Positions 52,619 to 63,022 of a DNA stretch of 64,000 bases are shown piece after piece (the stretch's first letter is position 1; the number at the start of each line of letters is the position of its first letter). The stretch is taken from assembly GCA_965178125.1 (NCBI GenBank), contig OZ237761.1, positions 558,001 to 622,000 on the forward strand, in the 5' to 3' direction. The position numbers and the translations under genes were made by a program. The notes under the pieces were generated by a model. It saw nothing but the letters and a program-made list of their open reading frames with translations, did not search any database and had not been told where the DNA came from. The DNA is from Bilabrum cf. latius. Lineage: Eukaryota > Bigyra: Bicosoecida > Bigyra > Bicosoecida.

Positions 52619-54796
52619 ATGGGGTTCGGTGTTGATGCCAGAGTGGGAGCGCGTGAACGTCTCGTTGGGTTCCGATGGCGGTTGCGACCGGGAAGGTGCG
52701 ACCAAGCCAACGGATTGCTTGCGATGACGCGCATACCCTCTCTGTGTTCAGGAGAGGGGCGGAGATTGGGTAATTTTTGCCCACCCTCCCAACCCCCTCC
52801 TCCTCGGCGGAGTAGTGCACGTGCTCTTCCCAGCCCCGGTCAGTCCGGTCAAGGGTAGCGCACAGGCACAGCTTTGTCAGGTCTTGACCAACCTCCACCT
52901 GCCTCGAGCATGCTCCCCGGTAGACCAGGCACTCGGGACTTCGGCGATCCGACAGTGCTCGCGGAGGCGCTCAGCAGTGCAGCATCACGGTCAACGGGCC
53001 CGGCAGGCCCTCAGCTTCTTCTTCCTCGTGTGTCTCCGGCTTACGACTCCCCCGGCGTGACTCCGGGCACCAGCCGCTAGCTTGACGCGGTCTGGGGCCG
53101 CCTTCCTGGGGATCTCCAACGGGCAGTGTTGCACTCCACGACGCTGCGGGGAACGGCCGACCCAGCGACAATTCTGCATCTACGCCTGTTTGCGCTGTGG
53201 CACAGCATTCCGACTCTGCGCCAGGAAGAGCTGCTGTCGCGCCTCTCCGCCCACGTGGAATTACAATGGTACTTCTCGCACCGACTGGCAGCCTCGATGC
53301 ACTCATCCCCGCCACCGGTCGACGCTACACCCGCTCATCAGCCACCCCGTGAACCTCCTGTGTCATCTTCTGCCTCACCGCAGCCTGCGTCTTCAATTGA
53401 CCCAGTTTCACCGGGCGCAGGCACGGCAGTGGACTCCGCGGCCGTTCGCTCGCAACCAGTGGAGATTTTGTAGCGTGAGGCCTCTGCACCTTCAATCGCT
53501 GCAATTCGAATGCAGAATTGGTTTTCTGATGATTTCTTGGCAACGTTGACCTCGATCTTTCGCCAATCCGCGTTCATGCCGCGGTTTTGCTAGGCTGACG
53601 CGCTTCATTTGGACGCTAGCGGCCGCGATTTCGCTGCAGAACTGGCCCGTGCTCTGTTTGGTCAGGCCGTGACGAGAGCCAAGATTGAATCGGCTATTTT
53701 CTCGTTCACGAGCCGGCTTCATGCAGCTCTGCCGATGAGCAATGCTAGTTTTGGGAAGTTCGATGCGTCCAACTCGGAGTCGTCTGCTGCAGGCGGACGA
53801 GAAAAGTAGGTGCCATCTAGCGAGTTACTATGCACTATTTACTCGGCTATTTCCTTTGCTTTAGGCTGTGTGCTCGTGCGCGCTGCTTGCGTGCATTCGG
53901 CGGCGTCCTTGCCGTCCTGGTTGCCGCAGGGCAGCAGCTCGTGGTCGTGTCCAGCATCACTAGTGCCCGATTGGAAAACCCTGGGGCAGGTTCGCAATGA
54001 TTTTCTTCGTTTGGTTAGTGCTTCCGGGGCATCATCTGCATCGGCGTCCCGACTAGAGGTGGTGTTTGCCGCTGTGTGTGTGATACCACGCGGAAGTTCA
54101 GCCTTTGAGATGCTCTCCTCCCATGCTTGGCGCCATACAGGCGAACGCTGTGACGTTGAGGTTCGTGACCTTGTTGGGAATGAGATTCCTTCGTGCTCTT
54201 CTGGCGACTGCATGCGTCTCCTACAATTGCTGCATCCGTGGGCCACTGAGGCATGCAGATCAGGCGAACCTGGCCTCGTGCGCGGACTGCTACAGGGAGT
54301 CCAGGCTGACATGCAGGCGCCGTCCCGTCGAGCAGCACTGTCCCGTCACTTCGACCCCCGCGGGGGCAGTGGAGGCCGGGGCAGTGGAGGCGGGGGCAGT
54401 GGAGGCTCCAGGCGCAGTGGGGGCGACAGCGACCAGCCCAGTACCGATCGTGGCGGAGGTCGACACCGTCGAGGCCGTGGACGTGGCGGTGCAGGCCAGC
54501 AAGGTGGCCAGCACCAGCGTGCGGACCGGCAGGACGGGGGTTCCACCAGGAAGTCCAAGGAGCCTTCACCTGACCCTCCCCCACGAGGTACGTCACGTCA
54601 GAGCCAGCCCCAACTGCAGGCGCAGACGAAGACTACGCCCGGTAGCTGGCGCTCAGCTGCCCCACGTCAGGGCCAGTCTTCGTGGCGAACACGAAGCCGA
54701 TCGTCAAGGCGCAGGTCGTACGGGCGCTCCGCAGCTTCTGCTCACGAGAAGTTGCAGGAGCGGTGCACGGACATTCCATCCGCATCGCGGCAGTGA
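52619..54796 (+). CDS. gag-like ORF of the retroelement
   Basis: One frame runs from 52619 to TGA 54794-54796 across TAGs at 52856, 53078, about 53471, about 53591 and about 53807. The true start is unclear; MTRIPSLCSGEG near 52724 and SSMLPGRPG near 52913 offer later ATGs. There is no recognisable enzyme. A central helical region (WFSDDFLATLTSIFRQ...FAAELARALFG) is followed by a Gly/Arg-rich tail with RGG-like repeats (GGSGGRGSGGGGSGGSRRSG), suited to nucleic-acid binding. Size and layout fit the gag-like first ORF of Ngaro/DIRS elements. The left 81-bp repeat lies within the frame, so the first 90 codons may be untranslated. Its GC-rich codon use contrasts with the viral genes on both sides. 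Confidence 0.5.
52806..52886 (+). repeat. 81-bp direct repeat, left copy
   Basis: Identical over 81 bp to 55031-55111, beginning GGCGGAGTAGTGCACGTG and ending TTTGTCAGGTCTTG. Confidence 0.95.
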
Positions 54797-54990
54797 TGTG
54801 TTTGGACCGTGCTGGGGTCGCCTTCGAGGTCATTAGGCGATTCGGCAGATGGAAGTCGGCATCTGCATGCGAGGTGTACTTGCGGGGCGTCAGGGAAGGC
54901 TTGCCTCCTCTGGAGCTCGGCGGCAGGAGCCTCGATTTGAACAGGCCAGTGTGGGTGCTGGCCAGCGCGCTGCGGCTGAACTTGGAGTGA
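54574..54990 (+). pseudogene. C-terminal fragment of a tyrosine recombinase
   Basis: Overlaps the gag frame in +1 and ends in TGA 54988-54990. It shows the terminal catalytic features of tyrosine recombinases: GHSIRIAAV (H-x-x-R), GVAFEVIRRFGRWKSASA and the nucleophile Tyr in CEVYLR. The first catalytic Arg and the N-terminal domain are missing, since frame 1 is closed by TGA at 54571. It is thus a remnant left by an internal deletion, or its 5' part is supplied by splicing or frameshifting. Confidence 0.6.
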
Positions 54991-55030
54991 GCCACACAGC
55001 CGCAGCGTACAAGACATGGCGGTAAGATTT

Positions 55031-55111
55031 GGCGGAGTAGTGCACGTGCTCTTCCCAGCCCCGGTCAGTCCGGTCAAGGGTAGCGCACAGGCACAGCTTT
55101 GTCAGGTCTTG
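55031..55111 (+). repeat. 81-bp direct repeat, right copy
   Basis: Identical to 52806-52886. It follows the recombinase stop and borders the return to AT-rich DNA. Confidence 0.95.
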
Positions 55112-55196
55112 CCATGTCTGATTGTGGTGTATCCATATATGTATATATTCTCATCGTTTTTTTAAAACTCAAAAATTATAACTTAGTATTATAGAT

Positions 55197-55967
55197 ATGA
55201 ACTTTAATAATTATGTCATTGAAAATCCCGTCCTAATGAAGCAGATTTATAAGGCTACAGACCATATTACGGATAGCACGCAGAAAATTTTAGAGACCAT
55301 TACTACGTATGTAGATTTAGGTGGTAAGTTTTCCAAACCTAAATTAATTAATAAAAATATAGTTAGTGATATTAAAGAGAAAAAAGCCGTCAAAAAACCC
55401 AAGAAAGAAGAGAAACAGAAGATACAACACGATAATAACGACCAAGTTGAAATTAAGCAAACATACATTCTAGATAAATTTAATGACTATAAACCACCAA
55501 ATAATAAAATTTATAATGATGTAGATGATTTACAACCGCCAGAATTAATTAGATAGACCGCAATAGATGAAAAATTAACCGGTATGGAGCCTGACAGTGA
55601 AAGCGAAATAAACAGCGTTAGTACCGAACAAGACTAGATAGAAGCAGAAACTGATGACGAAATGATACCTGAGGAAGAGAAAAAAATAATAGGTGATTTA
55701 ATTAAATTAGAGAATCAGGATTATAGGTATAAAGTGTCCGTAAATGGAAATGATGTATTTTTTGGTGAAATTAATTTACCCGATGTAGAGGCTCTTAAGA
55801 AATAGTTTAGCCCTCGTAAATTACAAATTATGATATCAAAAATAAAAAGGAATTATAATATTAATAATAGCGATGATATCAACAGCCCTGAGTTTTGGAA
55901 TAGCCGGGTATATTTGACCCTTGATGTGAAGGCCGAACACGAAAAACTACAAGATATCTATAATTAA
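55197..55967 (+). CDS. viral hypothetical protein, acidic/basic
   Basis: A 256-residue protein with three in-frame TAGs (55554, 55635, 55803) and a TAA stop. N-terminal helices, then a Lys-rich linker (KEKKAVKKPKKEEKQK), an acidic middle and a small folded C-terminal part (YRYKVSVNGNDVFFGEINLP...KIKRNYNINN...PEFWNSRVYLT). I do not recognise it. Its C-terminal layout, a beta hairpin followed by FWN, loosely recalls the small FWSR/W protein family encoded at 60.1 kb on the other strand, which suggests distant kinship. It lies directly right of the retroelement, and an AT-rich TATA-like stretch precedes the ATG. Confidence 0.7.
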
Positions 55968-55989
55968 AAGCCCCTACAACTTAATAAAC

Positions 55990-56172
55990 GGGCTAGAATT
56001 TAATTAAATATTTTAATATAACCGCTATATTAAAATCTATACGATGGCTATATCCACAAATTGCGTATAATTATATAGTATTTCTAGCAAAACGTGGATG
56101 TAGGGCCTCTTGTGAAGGTGGTATGGGACCTTTAGATAATTTTTAAAAATAGTTCCATCACTTTAGAAGGTG
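55990..56172. repeat. dispersed viral intergenic repeat, copy 2
   Basis: Closest to copy 3: GGGCTAGAATT, CTATACGATGGCTATATCCA, CAAATTGCGTAT, GCAAAACGTGGATG and AGTTCCATCACTTTAGAAGG occur in order. It lies between the stop of the preceding gene and the primase-helicase promoter. Nothing else is seen up to 56283. Confidence 0.9.
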
Positions 56173-56283
56173 TTAAAATACACCATTCATATCACAATCT
56201 ATTTTTTAGGGCTAAATGGCAAAAATCACCTTTTACCTTCATTAATTATTATAGCCCCTTTAAGCCCTCTATAATTAAATATG

Positions 56284-56330
56284 GCGTTTAAAATAGTTTA
56301 AAAATATATTTCTAATAATATATATAGAAA
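56284..56330 (+). promoter_or_regulatory. viral promoter-like motif
   Basis: GCGTTTAAAATAGTTTAAAA followed by a TATAATA-like run and TATAG just before the ATG. The same arrangement precedes the genes at 59167, 63023, 62510 (-) and 62930 (-). Confidence 0.7.
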
Positions 56331-59108
56331 ATGAATAATAAAAACCTCGTTAGTTTCCCCATCAAGCACAATCAAAAAATACCCGATGTTAAAAGCTGGC
56401 GTTATCTCACCAAACCCGAGCCTAAACGATTTAATAATCAGAATATGGCTATTATCACCGGAGAAATTAATAATATAACCGTGTTTGATATTGATTCATA
56501 TAAATGGAGCGATAAGAAGGAGCATTTATTCATCAAGAAATTTTCAGATGACTTTGTGAAGCGGTTCAACACATTCACGGTTAAAACAGCGGGTGGAGGG
56601 TATCATTTATATTTTAAATATGATTAGAATATATTAACTACCACCAATAGAGATATTGACGTTGATATTCGTAATGATGGGGCTTATGTAGTGGCACCAC
56701 CAAGTGGCATAAATGGGTCAAAATACGAAGTTATTAATAATGTAGAAATAAAAAAATGTCCTAAGGAGCTTTATAAATTTTATGAAAAGTATATTATTAA
56801 ATCCTCTAAGAAATCCAACGTAAAAGGGGCGAGTAAAAGGATATCAAAAATTGATAATCAAGATGTGAATAACTGTATGATGAAATTCATTCTAAATGGT
56901 AAAGACTGGTCAATTATATTAAATAGATTAGATAAGAAATATTTAAATAATTATAGTGATTGGTATAAAGCAACCCTAGCGAGTAAATATTTAGGATTTA
57001 AGAAGGAATGGTAGGAGTGGAGCAAGAAGGGCAATAAATACGACTACCACAAAAATAACAAGGTGTGGAACTCTATCCATTATTTTGATAAGTTAAAAAC
57101 CTTTAATTTAGTTAATTCAATAATTTAGAATGATAAAAGTTTAAAGGCATTTGTGAAGGATAAGTATATTTCAAAGTGTTATTATCGTCCTTATGACGAG
57201 AATATTAACGGGTATACAGAAATTAATAAACCTAAGTTAGATGATATAGAGAAGCCCGAACGCTTTTTTAAATATGAATATAACTATGTGGTAAAAAGTG
57301 ATACAGGAACAGGTAAAACAACAGCATTTAAGAAGTATATTAAACAGGTTCAAACGCCGTTCTTATCCATTGTGTCCCGTGTATGTTTAGGCACAGAGCA
57401 ATACGAGAGCTTTTTAAATGAAGATATTAAATGTGAGTTCTACCAGAATAAAGATTTTGATTTTGGATAGTCTCTTATTATTACGCCGGAAAGTATCCCC
57501 CAAATTGTGAATTATGATTTTTCTAAATACATCGTATTCTTGGATGAATTCAATAGCATTATAGAGCATATATTAAGTTCTACCACGATGAATAATAATA
57601 GGGTTCTTGTATTATTTATTATTTTAAAAATGATAAGGACGTGTAAATAGTTTATTGCTGTAGATGCTGACATATCCCAGATAGCGATGAAATTTTTAAA
57701 ATGTGCTGGAGTAGAATTTAGCTTCATTAAGAATAAATATAAGCATTTTAAGGACGTAAAAGTATATTTTGAAAAAGACCAATAGAAATTTTACGATAAA
57801 TTAAAAAGTGAAGATAAATTTATACTGGCGTGTGATAGCAAGAAGAACGCAGATACATTTTATAAAATGTTATGTAAAGATGGTATAGAGGACGTTAAAT
57901 TAATTACTAGTGATTTATTACCTGATGAAGATGTGAGCTTAGATAAATATGATAAAATTATATTTAGTCCTAAAGTCATTTACGGATTAGATAGTGTAAT
58001 GGAACGCCCAGTGTATGGATTATATAAAGGAAAAACGATTCTACCGCCGTAGATGATGTAGCAACTGGCAAGATGTAGAAATCCCGAATATATGAATATA
58101 TATTTTGAAGATGTAAAATCCATTTATCCAAGATATGAGAATTTAAAGGAGGTATAGACGACCTTAAATATGGAAATTAACGCATAGACAGATTTATATA
58201 CTAAATTAGAAAAATACGAAAAAAGGATAATGTAGGAGAATGATATTGACATTGATATTTTTGAGGGAGAAGATGATGAAGAGATAGCCCATAAAGCAAT
58301 GATAGAGGCATCATACAAGGTTTATTTACCACTCAAGAAATTATATAATTTCAAATGTGATACATACGAAACAAATAAATATATTCATTTATAGCTTATT
58401 CTTAAAAACAGGGGTGCCGATGTATAGGTGGATAAGGAATTACCACAACGAATGAATAAATAGCAGATGAAAGAGGCGACAATGGAGATACTACAAGAAA
58501 AGATTGATTCAATTGATGTAGAGAACGACCATATAAAAAGAAGAATTGAAATTTTAGGGCTACCAGAGACAGCCATAACGGAGGATATTAAAATGTTATT
58601 AATTGATAATTACAAATTAATGAATTATTTTAATTATGCTAATTTCAAGAGAAAAGATAAATATAAACTAATGACAGAATTAAAGGATAGAAAGGATTTT
58701 AAGGATGAGAAAGCAAAAAGTACAAAGAATAAAATAATCATATTATAGGAGATGTTATAGACGCTTAAATTGAATAAATTTGATTTAAGTTATACACGTA
58801 AAAATGAGAAATCCATTAAATATATAGAAATGGGTAAAAGATATGTAGAAGTAAGCGGGGCGAGATTATAGAAGCCAATAGAAACCGATAGTGAATTACA
58901 CGGGGCAATAGTAAAATTATATAAGTAGTTATTTGGAAATATTAAAACCTCTTGGAGTATGGGAAATAAAAAGGATAAAAAGGATAGAGAATTAAGAATT
59001 AAATTCACCAAGGAGAAAGAATTATTTGATGAAGTTTATAAATATTAGTATCCCGAAATGAAGGACATATACAAGGAATCCAACGAACGATTAGATCAGA
59101 ATATTTAA
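56331..59108 (+). CDS. primase-polymerase/helicase replication protein
   Basis: A 925-residue replication protein containing about twenty in-frame TAGs, with a TAA stop at 59106. The N-terminal primase-polymerase domain has VFDIDSYKW (catalytic D-x-D), TVKTAGGGYHLYF and DGAYVVAPPSG, typical of virus-type bifunctional primase-polymerases. The C-terminal helicase begins with Walker A SDTGTGKTTAFKKY and Walker B IVFLDEFNS. FIAVDADIS is the motif seen in the origin-binding-protein type of superfamily 2 helicase. The last 250 residues are Lys/Glu-rich helices of unknown role. It would prime and unwind the viral genome alongside the PolB on the opposite strand. Under the standard code it would be broken into a dozen pieces, which is strong evidence that the element evolved under UAG=sense. 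Confidence 0.85.
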
Positions 59109-59120
59109 TACCTTTTTTAT

Positions 59121-59166
59121 GTGTTTAAAATAACTTAAACATTATATATTTATATAATATATAGTG
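59121..59166 (+). promoter_or_regulatory. viral promoter-like motif
   Basis: GTGTTTAAAATAACTTAAAC, then a TATATTTATATAATATATAG-like run directly before ATG 59167. Same layout as at 56284. Confidence 0.7.
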
Positions 59167-59469
59167 ATGAGCGATATTTAGAGTTCAAGCAATACAGAGG
59201 AGCAACCAAAAATTAATTATATGTAGGAATATTACAAAACAAACAAAGACAAATGGAATAAAAAATATTTAGCTAGAGGAAATGAAAAAGTTAAATGCGA
59301 TGTGTGTGATTGTTATTATAGAAGGAAGGACAGAACGAGACACGAACGAACGAAGAAACACCAAAAAAATCTCAAAGAACCAAAAAAGGATATACTAGAG
59401 GAATATATCAAAAAACTTAATCAAACCCTGCTTAATAGCGGGATTAAACCACCGGAGATATCAATTTAA
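59167..59469 (+). CDS. small C2H2 zinc-finger protein
   Basis: A 100-residue protein starting MSDI, with TAGs at 59179 and 59224 and a TAA stop. One finger: CDVCDCYYRRKDRTRHERTKKH (C-x2-C, H-x5-H), with a basic linker on both sides. Spacing and flanks resemble the zinc finger at the end of the GIY-YIG protein at 52.5 kb, so the two may be related or bind similar sites. A transcription factor of the element is possible. It is preceded by the conserved promoter motif and is convergent with the next gene. Confidence 0.75.
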
Positions 59470-59509
59470 ATTTATCTATTTATTTATTTTTTATAAATAA
59501 AAAGATTTT

Positions 59510-60031
59510 TCAACCTTTAATAACCATCCAATTAGCGGACCAATCATTAGAGGAATTACCACCCGTTAAATGAATCGTAAATCCATCGGTTCCTGCTACT
59601 ACGTGGGAAAATTCAACCGGCTCACTGGCGGGGGTGATTGTAGTAATAAAAACCAAATCACTAGAAGTCATACCCGGAACACTAGCAAATTCAGTAGCAC
59701 CTCCACCACTCCAATTTACCCTTCCTTTATGCGCTACGGTGTTATTTGCTACTACTTCACCTTTTACGGTTAAATCACATTCGTGACCGTCTTCATCAAA
59801 ACTCATAACTAAACCAGCAGATGCGGTATTGGCACCGAATCGTAAAGCTTCACCCGAAGTGATGTAAGAGATACCCTTACTGTCAAGATGTAATCCTGCG
59901 TTGCTAACAACTACATCACTACTATTCACAACAGCATTTACATATAGACCACTACTATCTAATCTACCAGTTGCGACATTCTTACATTGAATAGATATAT
60001 CATTAGGTTGCGATAATCTTGCTAAGCTCAT
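59510..60031 (-). CDS. beta-rich viral protein, possible fibre or minor virion protein
   Basis: 173 residues, no in-frame TAG, stop TGA. Rich in Ser, Gly, Val and Asn with alternating short strands (SGLYVNAVVNSSDVVVSN, GLHLDSKGISYI, ECDLTVKGEVVANNT), as in tail-fibre or spike shafts of viruses, ending in a compact domain (WSANWMVIKG). No family recognised with certainty. Its less extreme codon use and better-behaved sequence differ slightly from neighbouring viral genes. An AT-rich TATA-like stretch precedes the ATG on the minus strand. Confidence 0.6.
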   Translation of the reverse strand: MSLARLSQPNDISIQCKNVATGRLDSSGLYVNAVVNSSDVVVSNAGLHLDSKGISYITSGEALRFGANTASAGLVMSFDEDGHECDLTVKGEVVANNTVAHKGRVNWSGGGATEFASVPGMTSSDLVFITTITPASEPVEFSHVVAGTDGFTIHLTGGNSSNDWSANWMVIKG

Positions 60032-60084
60032 TTTTTGTATATATAAATAAGAGAAAAACTAAAACTTATATCAAACCTATAATA

Positions 60085-60792
60085 TTAAACTTTCATTAAT
60101 TTTTTAGCTCTATCTACGGCGTCCATAAAGCTATCTTTTAATGTTGGTTCATTCCATAATACAAACCTAGACCAAAAAGCGGGGGATTTATAGTCTTTAA
60201 AGTCTTCATTTATTGAATGTCTTTTAATATAATTTTTCTTTTTACGGTTTGCTTCCTTCTCTCCATCTTTATTATAATATTGTATAAAGTCCATATAAGG
60301 GGTACCATCATTCTTAATTCCACCAAAATGAACAGTAAACAGAATATTATTACCTTGAACTACTTTAATCATATATTTTTTATTAGATTTAGTTGATTTA
60401 TATAAATTAAAAACTGGTTTAGGTCTAAATGATTTCACGTGTCCGTTATTAAATTTTTCCTTCATTGCTTCCTCTATTTCTTCCGTGTCTAATTCTCCAA
60501 AGGTTAAAGGGGTCTCTTTATTTATTCTTTTAGTGGGTCTATATATATCTCCTTTTTCCTAATATCCCTTTTCTCCCTTCTAATTCTTCCAATCCTCTAA
60601 TTTCCATCGTCTTAAATTTTTCTATGCTTCATTTAATTTAATTTTATCATATGTCCCCCCTAGTTTTTTATAACGAGCAAAATATGCTAATGAACGATAA
60701 GCTGAAGGCTTTTTATACGTTCTATTTACTTTCTCAACTGCCTGACGCCATAATTTAGGATTATTAATATAACTAGGTATATTATCATTCAT
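60085..60792 (-). CDS. virus-type hypothetical protein (DUF5872/DUF5754-like)
   Basis: A 235-residue protein with three in-frame TAGs between 60540 and 60625 and a TAA stop. The N-terminal half (SAYRSLAYFARYKKLGGTYD...NLRRWKLEDWKN) resembles a short domain found in giant viruses where S-A-Y-R-S and G-G-x-Y precede a Trp-rich end (DUF5872-like). The C-terminal half (KYMIKVVQGNN...VHFGGIKNDG...SPAFWSRFVLWNEPT) resembles the DUF5754 type with the FWSR-W-LWN-PT signature, frequent in Polinton-like viruses and phycodnaviruses. Both assignments are from memory of the motifs. Function unknown. The two halves are often separate proteins, so this may be a fusion. Confidence 0.7.
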
Positions 60793-60800
60793 CTATATAA

Positions 60801-60959
60801 TTAATAAAATGATAATTTTTTAATTGCGTGAGCCGTTTTCTTTCTGTATTCTTCATAGAGTCTTTTATTATTTGGATTCTTCATCAATTTATTTTTTACC
60901 TTCTTTAATGCCTTCTTAATAGCATACTAAACAAAGATATTACTAATAATATTAATCAT
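60801..60959 (-). CDS. 52-residue viral protein
   Basis: A small ORF missed if TAG is a stop: one TAG at codon 11, TAA at the end. Sequence starts MINIISNIFV and is otherwise Lys-rich and helical. It fits snugly between its neighbours (8 bp to the gene below, 27 bp to the PolB stop), which supports it being real. Confidence 0.5.
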
Positions 60960-60986
60960 ATATTATATAATTAATAAATATTTAAT

Positions 60987-62510
60987 TCAAAGTATAAAAC
61001 CGCCTTTTTTTCCTTTCCTTGATATAATTTCTTCTTTTTCATTTACGACCATTAAATCATTCTATCCGTGGATAATTAATTTCTATCCTTCTTTACCCTC
61101 TTCTTCAATCTTAAAATATCCTATTGCTTTTGCTGTGCGTAGGCGTATTTTTTTATTAAAAGTGATACTGTCGGTGTGTATTCTCACGATATATTTAGCG
61201 TTGTTCTAATTCACTTTCTTCATCAACTTAGACCGTCCATAACTCAACAAAAATGGCTTTATTTTTCCCCAGCTATATTTAAATGGCACCTTGTGTTTTA
61301 GATGATAAATAAATTCTCCGTCATCATCCATCTCCACACGGTCTATATTGAATTTGTCTATATTAATTTTGTCATTTTTAGAGGTTATAACCTTTTTCTT
61401 AGAACTACATAATTTACCCCATAGAGAATTTAATATTTCTTTGGCTAGACGTAATACATTCTTTAATTTAAAACATAATGCTGTCCTCCTGATATCATTA
61501 AATATACTCACATACTTAAAAAAAAGGCTATCACCTTTAATATATTTATCATAGGTCATAAAATTAAATTCGTCGCTTGACATCTCTATCTCACAACCAT
61601 ATTTAACAAACATATTAATATCAGTAAAGACATAATAAGTAAATTCATTTTCAAATACCTTCATCATTTGAAAGATATTCGGGTCGCATTTCCCTTGGCT
61701 CACCTTACATTTATAAATCCCTATTTCATTATTTTTAATTATCTAATTATTTTCAACTCGTTTATATATGGGGTTTCCGTATGGAAATAATGAACTTGAT
61801 GACATAATGGCGGGGTAATGACTATTTATATCGTAGGTGATAAACTCCTCATATTGTCCCTTCTTGTGATATTGAATCCCGCCACGCGTTGAACCTTCAA
61901 TAAATACCGCTTCCTCTGGGGTTATATCTGGTGGGCTATCTATCATCATATTAAACATTGTAAAGAAATGAAGGGCTGTTTGTCTGATTCCATATTTCAT
62001 TACATCTAATGATGGGTTCTCATCGTGTAATTCATCACTTGCTATACTCAACCTTAAACTCCATTCTTTGATATCTTCATCCTCTGGGCATTCGTGAATG
62101 GTATAATGAAGATAATATTTCTTTGAATGATAATCGGTCAGGCTCTCAACTCTATATTTATCTTTTTCAATTATTTCGGCTTTATCGGTTAATTTAACAA
62201 CCATAGATTTATGGCACCGCACAAATAAAGGTTTCATCCTCTAGACGGCTTTAAATGAACCATCTTTATATTCTAAACAAACCCTTTTAAAACTCTCTTT
62301 TTTCCTACTTAGATAATAGACCTTTATATCGTCTTTCTCTCTAATCTCTATATCCATTTTTAAACCTGAAACAAGTTTATAAAGGTTCTTTGTAGTTATG
62401 GGCTTACCGTTAAATACCTTTTCTAGATACTTTACGGATTGAATGGGGTTATCATACTTTTTACCAAAGCATATATTTAATTGATTTAACACATTTTCGT
62501 AATTTATCAT
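60987..62510 (-). CDS. polB: family B DNA polymerase, protein-primed type, compact
   Basis: A 507-residue polymerase with in-frame TAGs (62241, 61743, 61206 and two near 61060-61090) and a TGA stop at 60987. Motif A: FITYDINSHYPAIM (D-x2-S-x-YP). Motif B: KEILNSLWGKL (K-x3-NS-x-x-G). Motif C: VRIHTDSITF, where the usual D-T-D-S has His at the first position. Upstream residues include IEGSTRGGIQYHKKG. No clear exonuclease FDIET motif is seen, so proofreading is doubtful. Polymerases of this type with a protein primer replicate linear genomes of virophages, Polintons and adenoviruses. The protein is much shorter than Polinton PolBs. It would work with the primase-helicase encoded on the other strand. 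Confidence 0.85.
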
Positions 62511-62560
62511 TTCCTATAGTATATTATATTTAATATATTTTTAAGCCATTTTAAACACAT
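62511..62560 (-). promoter_or_regulatory. viral promoter-like motif of the PolB gene
   Basis: Read on the minus strand: GTGTTTAAAATGGCTTAAAA, then TATAATATACTATAG ending 4 nt before the PolB ATG. It matches the plus-strand copies. Confidence 0.7.
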
Positions 62561-62588
62561 ATTATAAAGTTTAAATTATAAAATGTAA

Positions 62589-62930
62589 TTATTGTTTCGG
62601 AGCAGTGAGGATTAATATAAATCTCTTCACTTGCTCATCACTTAAGAAGGTATAACGAGAAGAAGGACTGAATAGCATTACATCATCCTTTAGTTTAAAT
62701 ACTGACGAAGTTCGCCAGCCTATGGGGTAGAGAGAACTAACATACGCATCATAATTTTTTAAATGGGGCTTTTGTTTTAATAATCTCTAGATATATTTTT
62801 TTAATAAAGTCTTCATTTCTAAATCATTATATCCATCATCTGGACGAGGAGGAAACACAAAATTATATACGGGCTTATTGTTTTTAATAAGTTGAGTTCT
62901 AACAATTTGAATATCACGTAATTTAACCAT
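62589..62930 (-). CDS. 113-residue viral hypothetical protein
   Basis: Starts MVKLRDIQIVRTQL, one in-frame TAG at about codon 48, TAA stop. Features a Pro-rich YNFVFPPRPDDGYND loop and WRTSSVFKLKDDVMLFS. No family recognised. It is divergent from the gene at 63023, with a shared promoter region of 92 bp. Confidence 0.65.
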
Positions 62931-62984
62931 TTTTATATATATACTATAGATATTTTATTTTTAAGCCAAATAGACGCGTTTAAA
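62931..62984 (-). promoter_or_regulatory. viral promoter-like motif, minus direction
   Basis: On the minus strand TTTTAAACGCG...GGCTTAAAAATAAAATAT followed by CTATAGTATATATA lies immediately before the ATG of the 113-residue gene. The TTTTAAA core overlaps the plus-strand motif. Confidence 0.55.
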
Positions 62985-63022
62985 ATGACTTAAAGATTTT
63001 ATTTTATTATAATATATATAGA
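62976..63022 (+). promoter_or_regulatory. viral promoter-like motif
   Basis: GCGTTTAAAATGACTTAAAG followed by TATAATATATATAG, ending next to ATG 63023. Confidence 0.7.

Larger units (their letters stand above)
52611..55120 (+). mobile_element. GC-rich Ngaro/DIRS-like retroelement remnant inside the viral element
   Basis: A 2.5-kb GC-rich island in AT-rich DNA, carrying 81-bp direct repeats near both ends (52806-52886 and 55031-55111), a gag-like ORF and the C-terminal part of a tyrosine recombinase. Split direct repeats plus tyrosine recombinase fit the Ngaro/DIRS group. Reverse transcriptase and RNase H are absent, so this copy is non-autonomous or internally deleted. The right repeat is bracketed by a short inverted pair, AGACATGGC (55012-55020) and GCCATGTCT (55111-55119). 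The exact ends are uncertain. Confidence 0.6.

Noticed and set aside
52806-55111. LTR retrotransposon
   Set aside because: The 81-bp repeats are too short, lack TG...CA ends, and the recombinase is of the tyrosine type rather than a DDE integrase.
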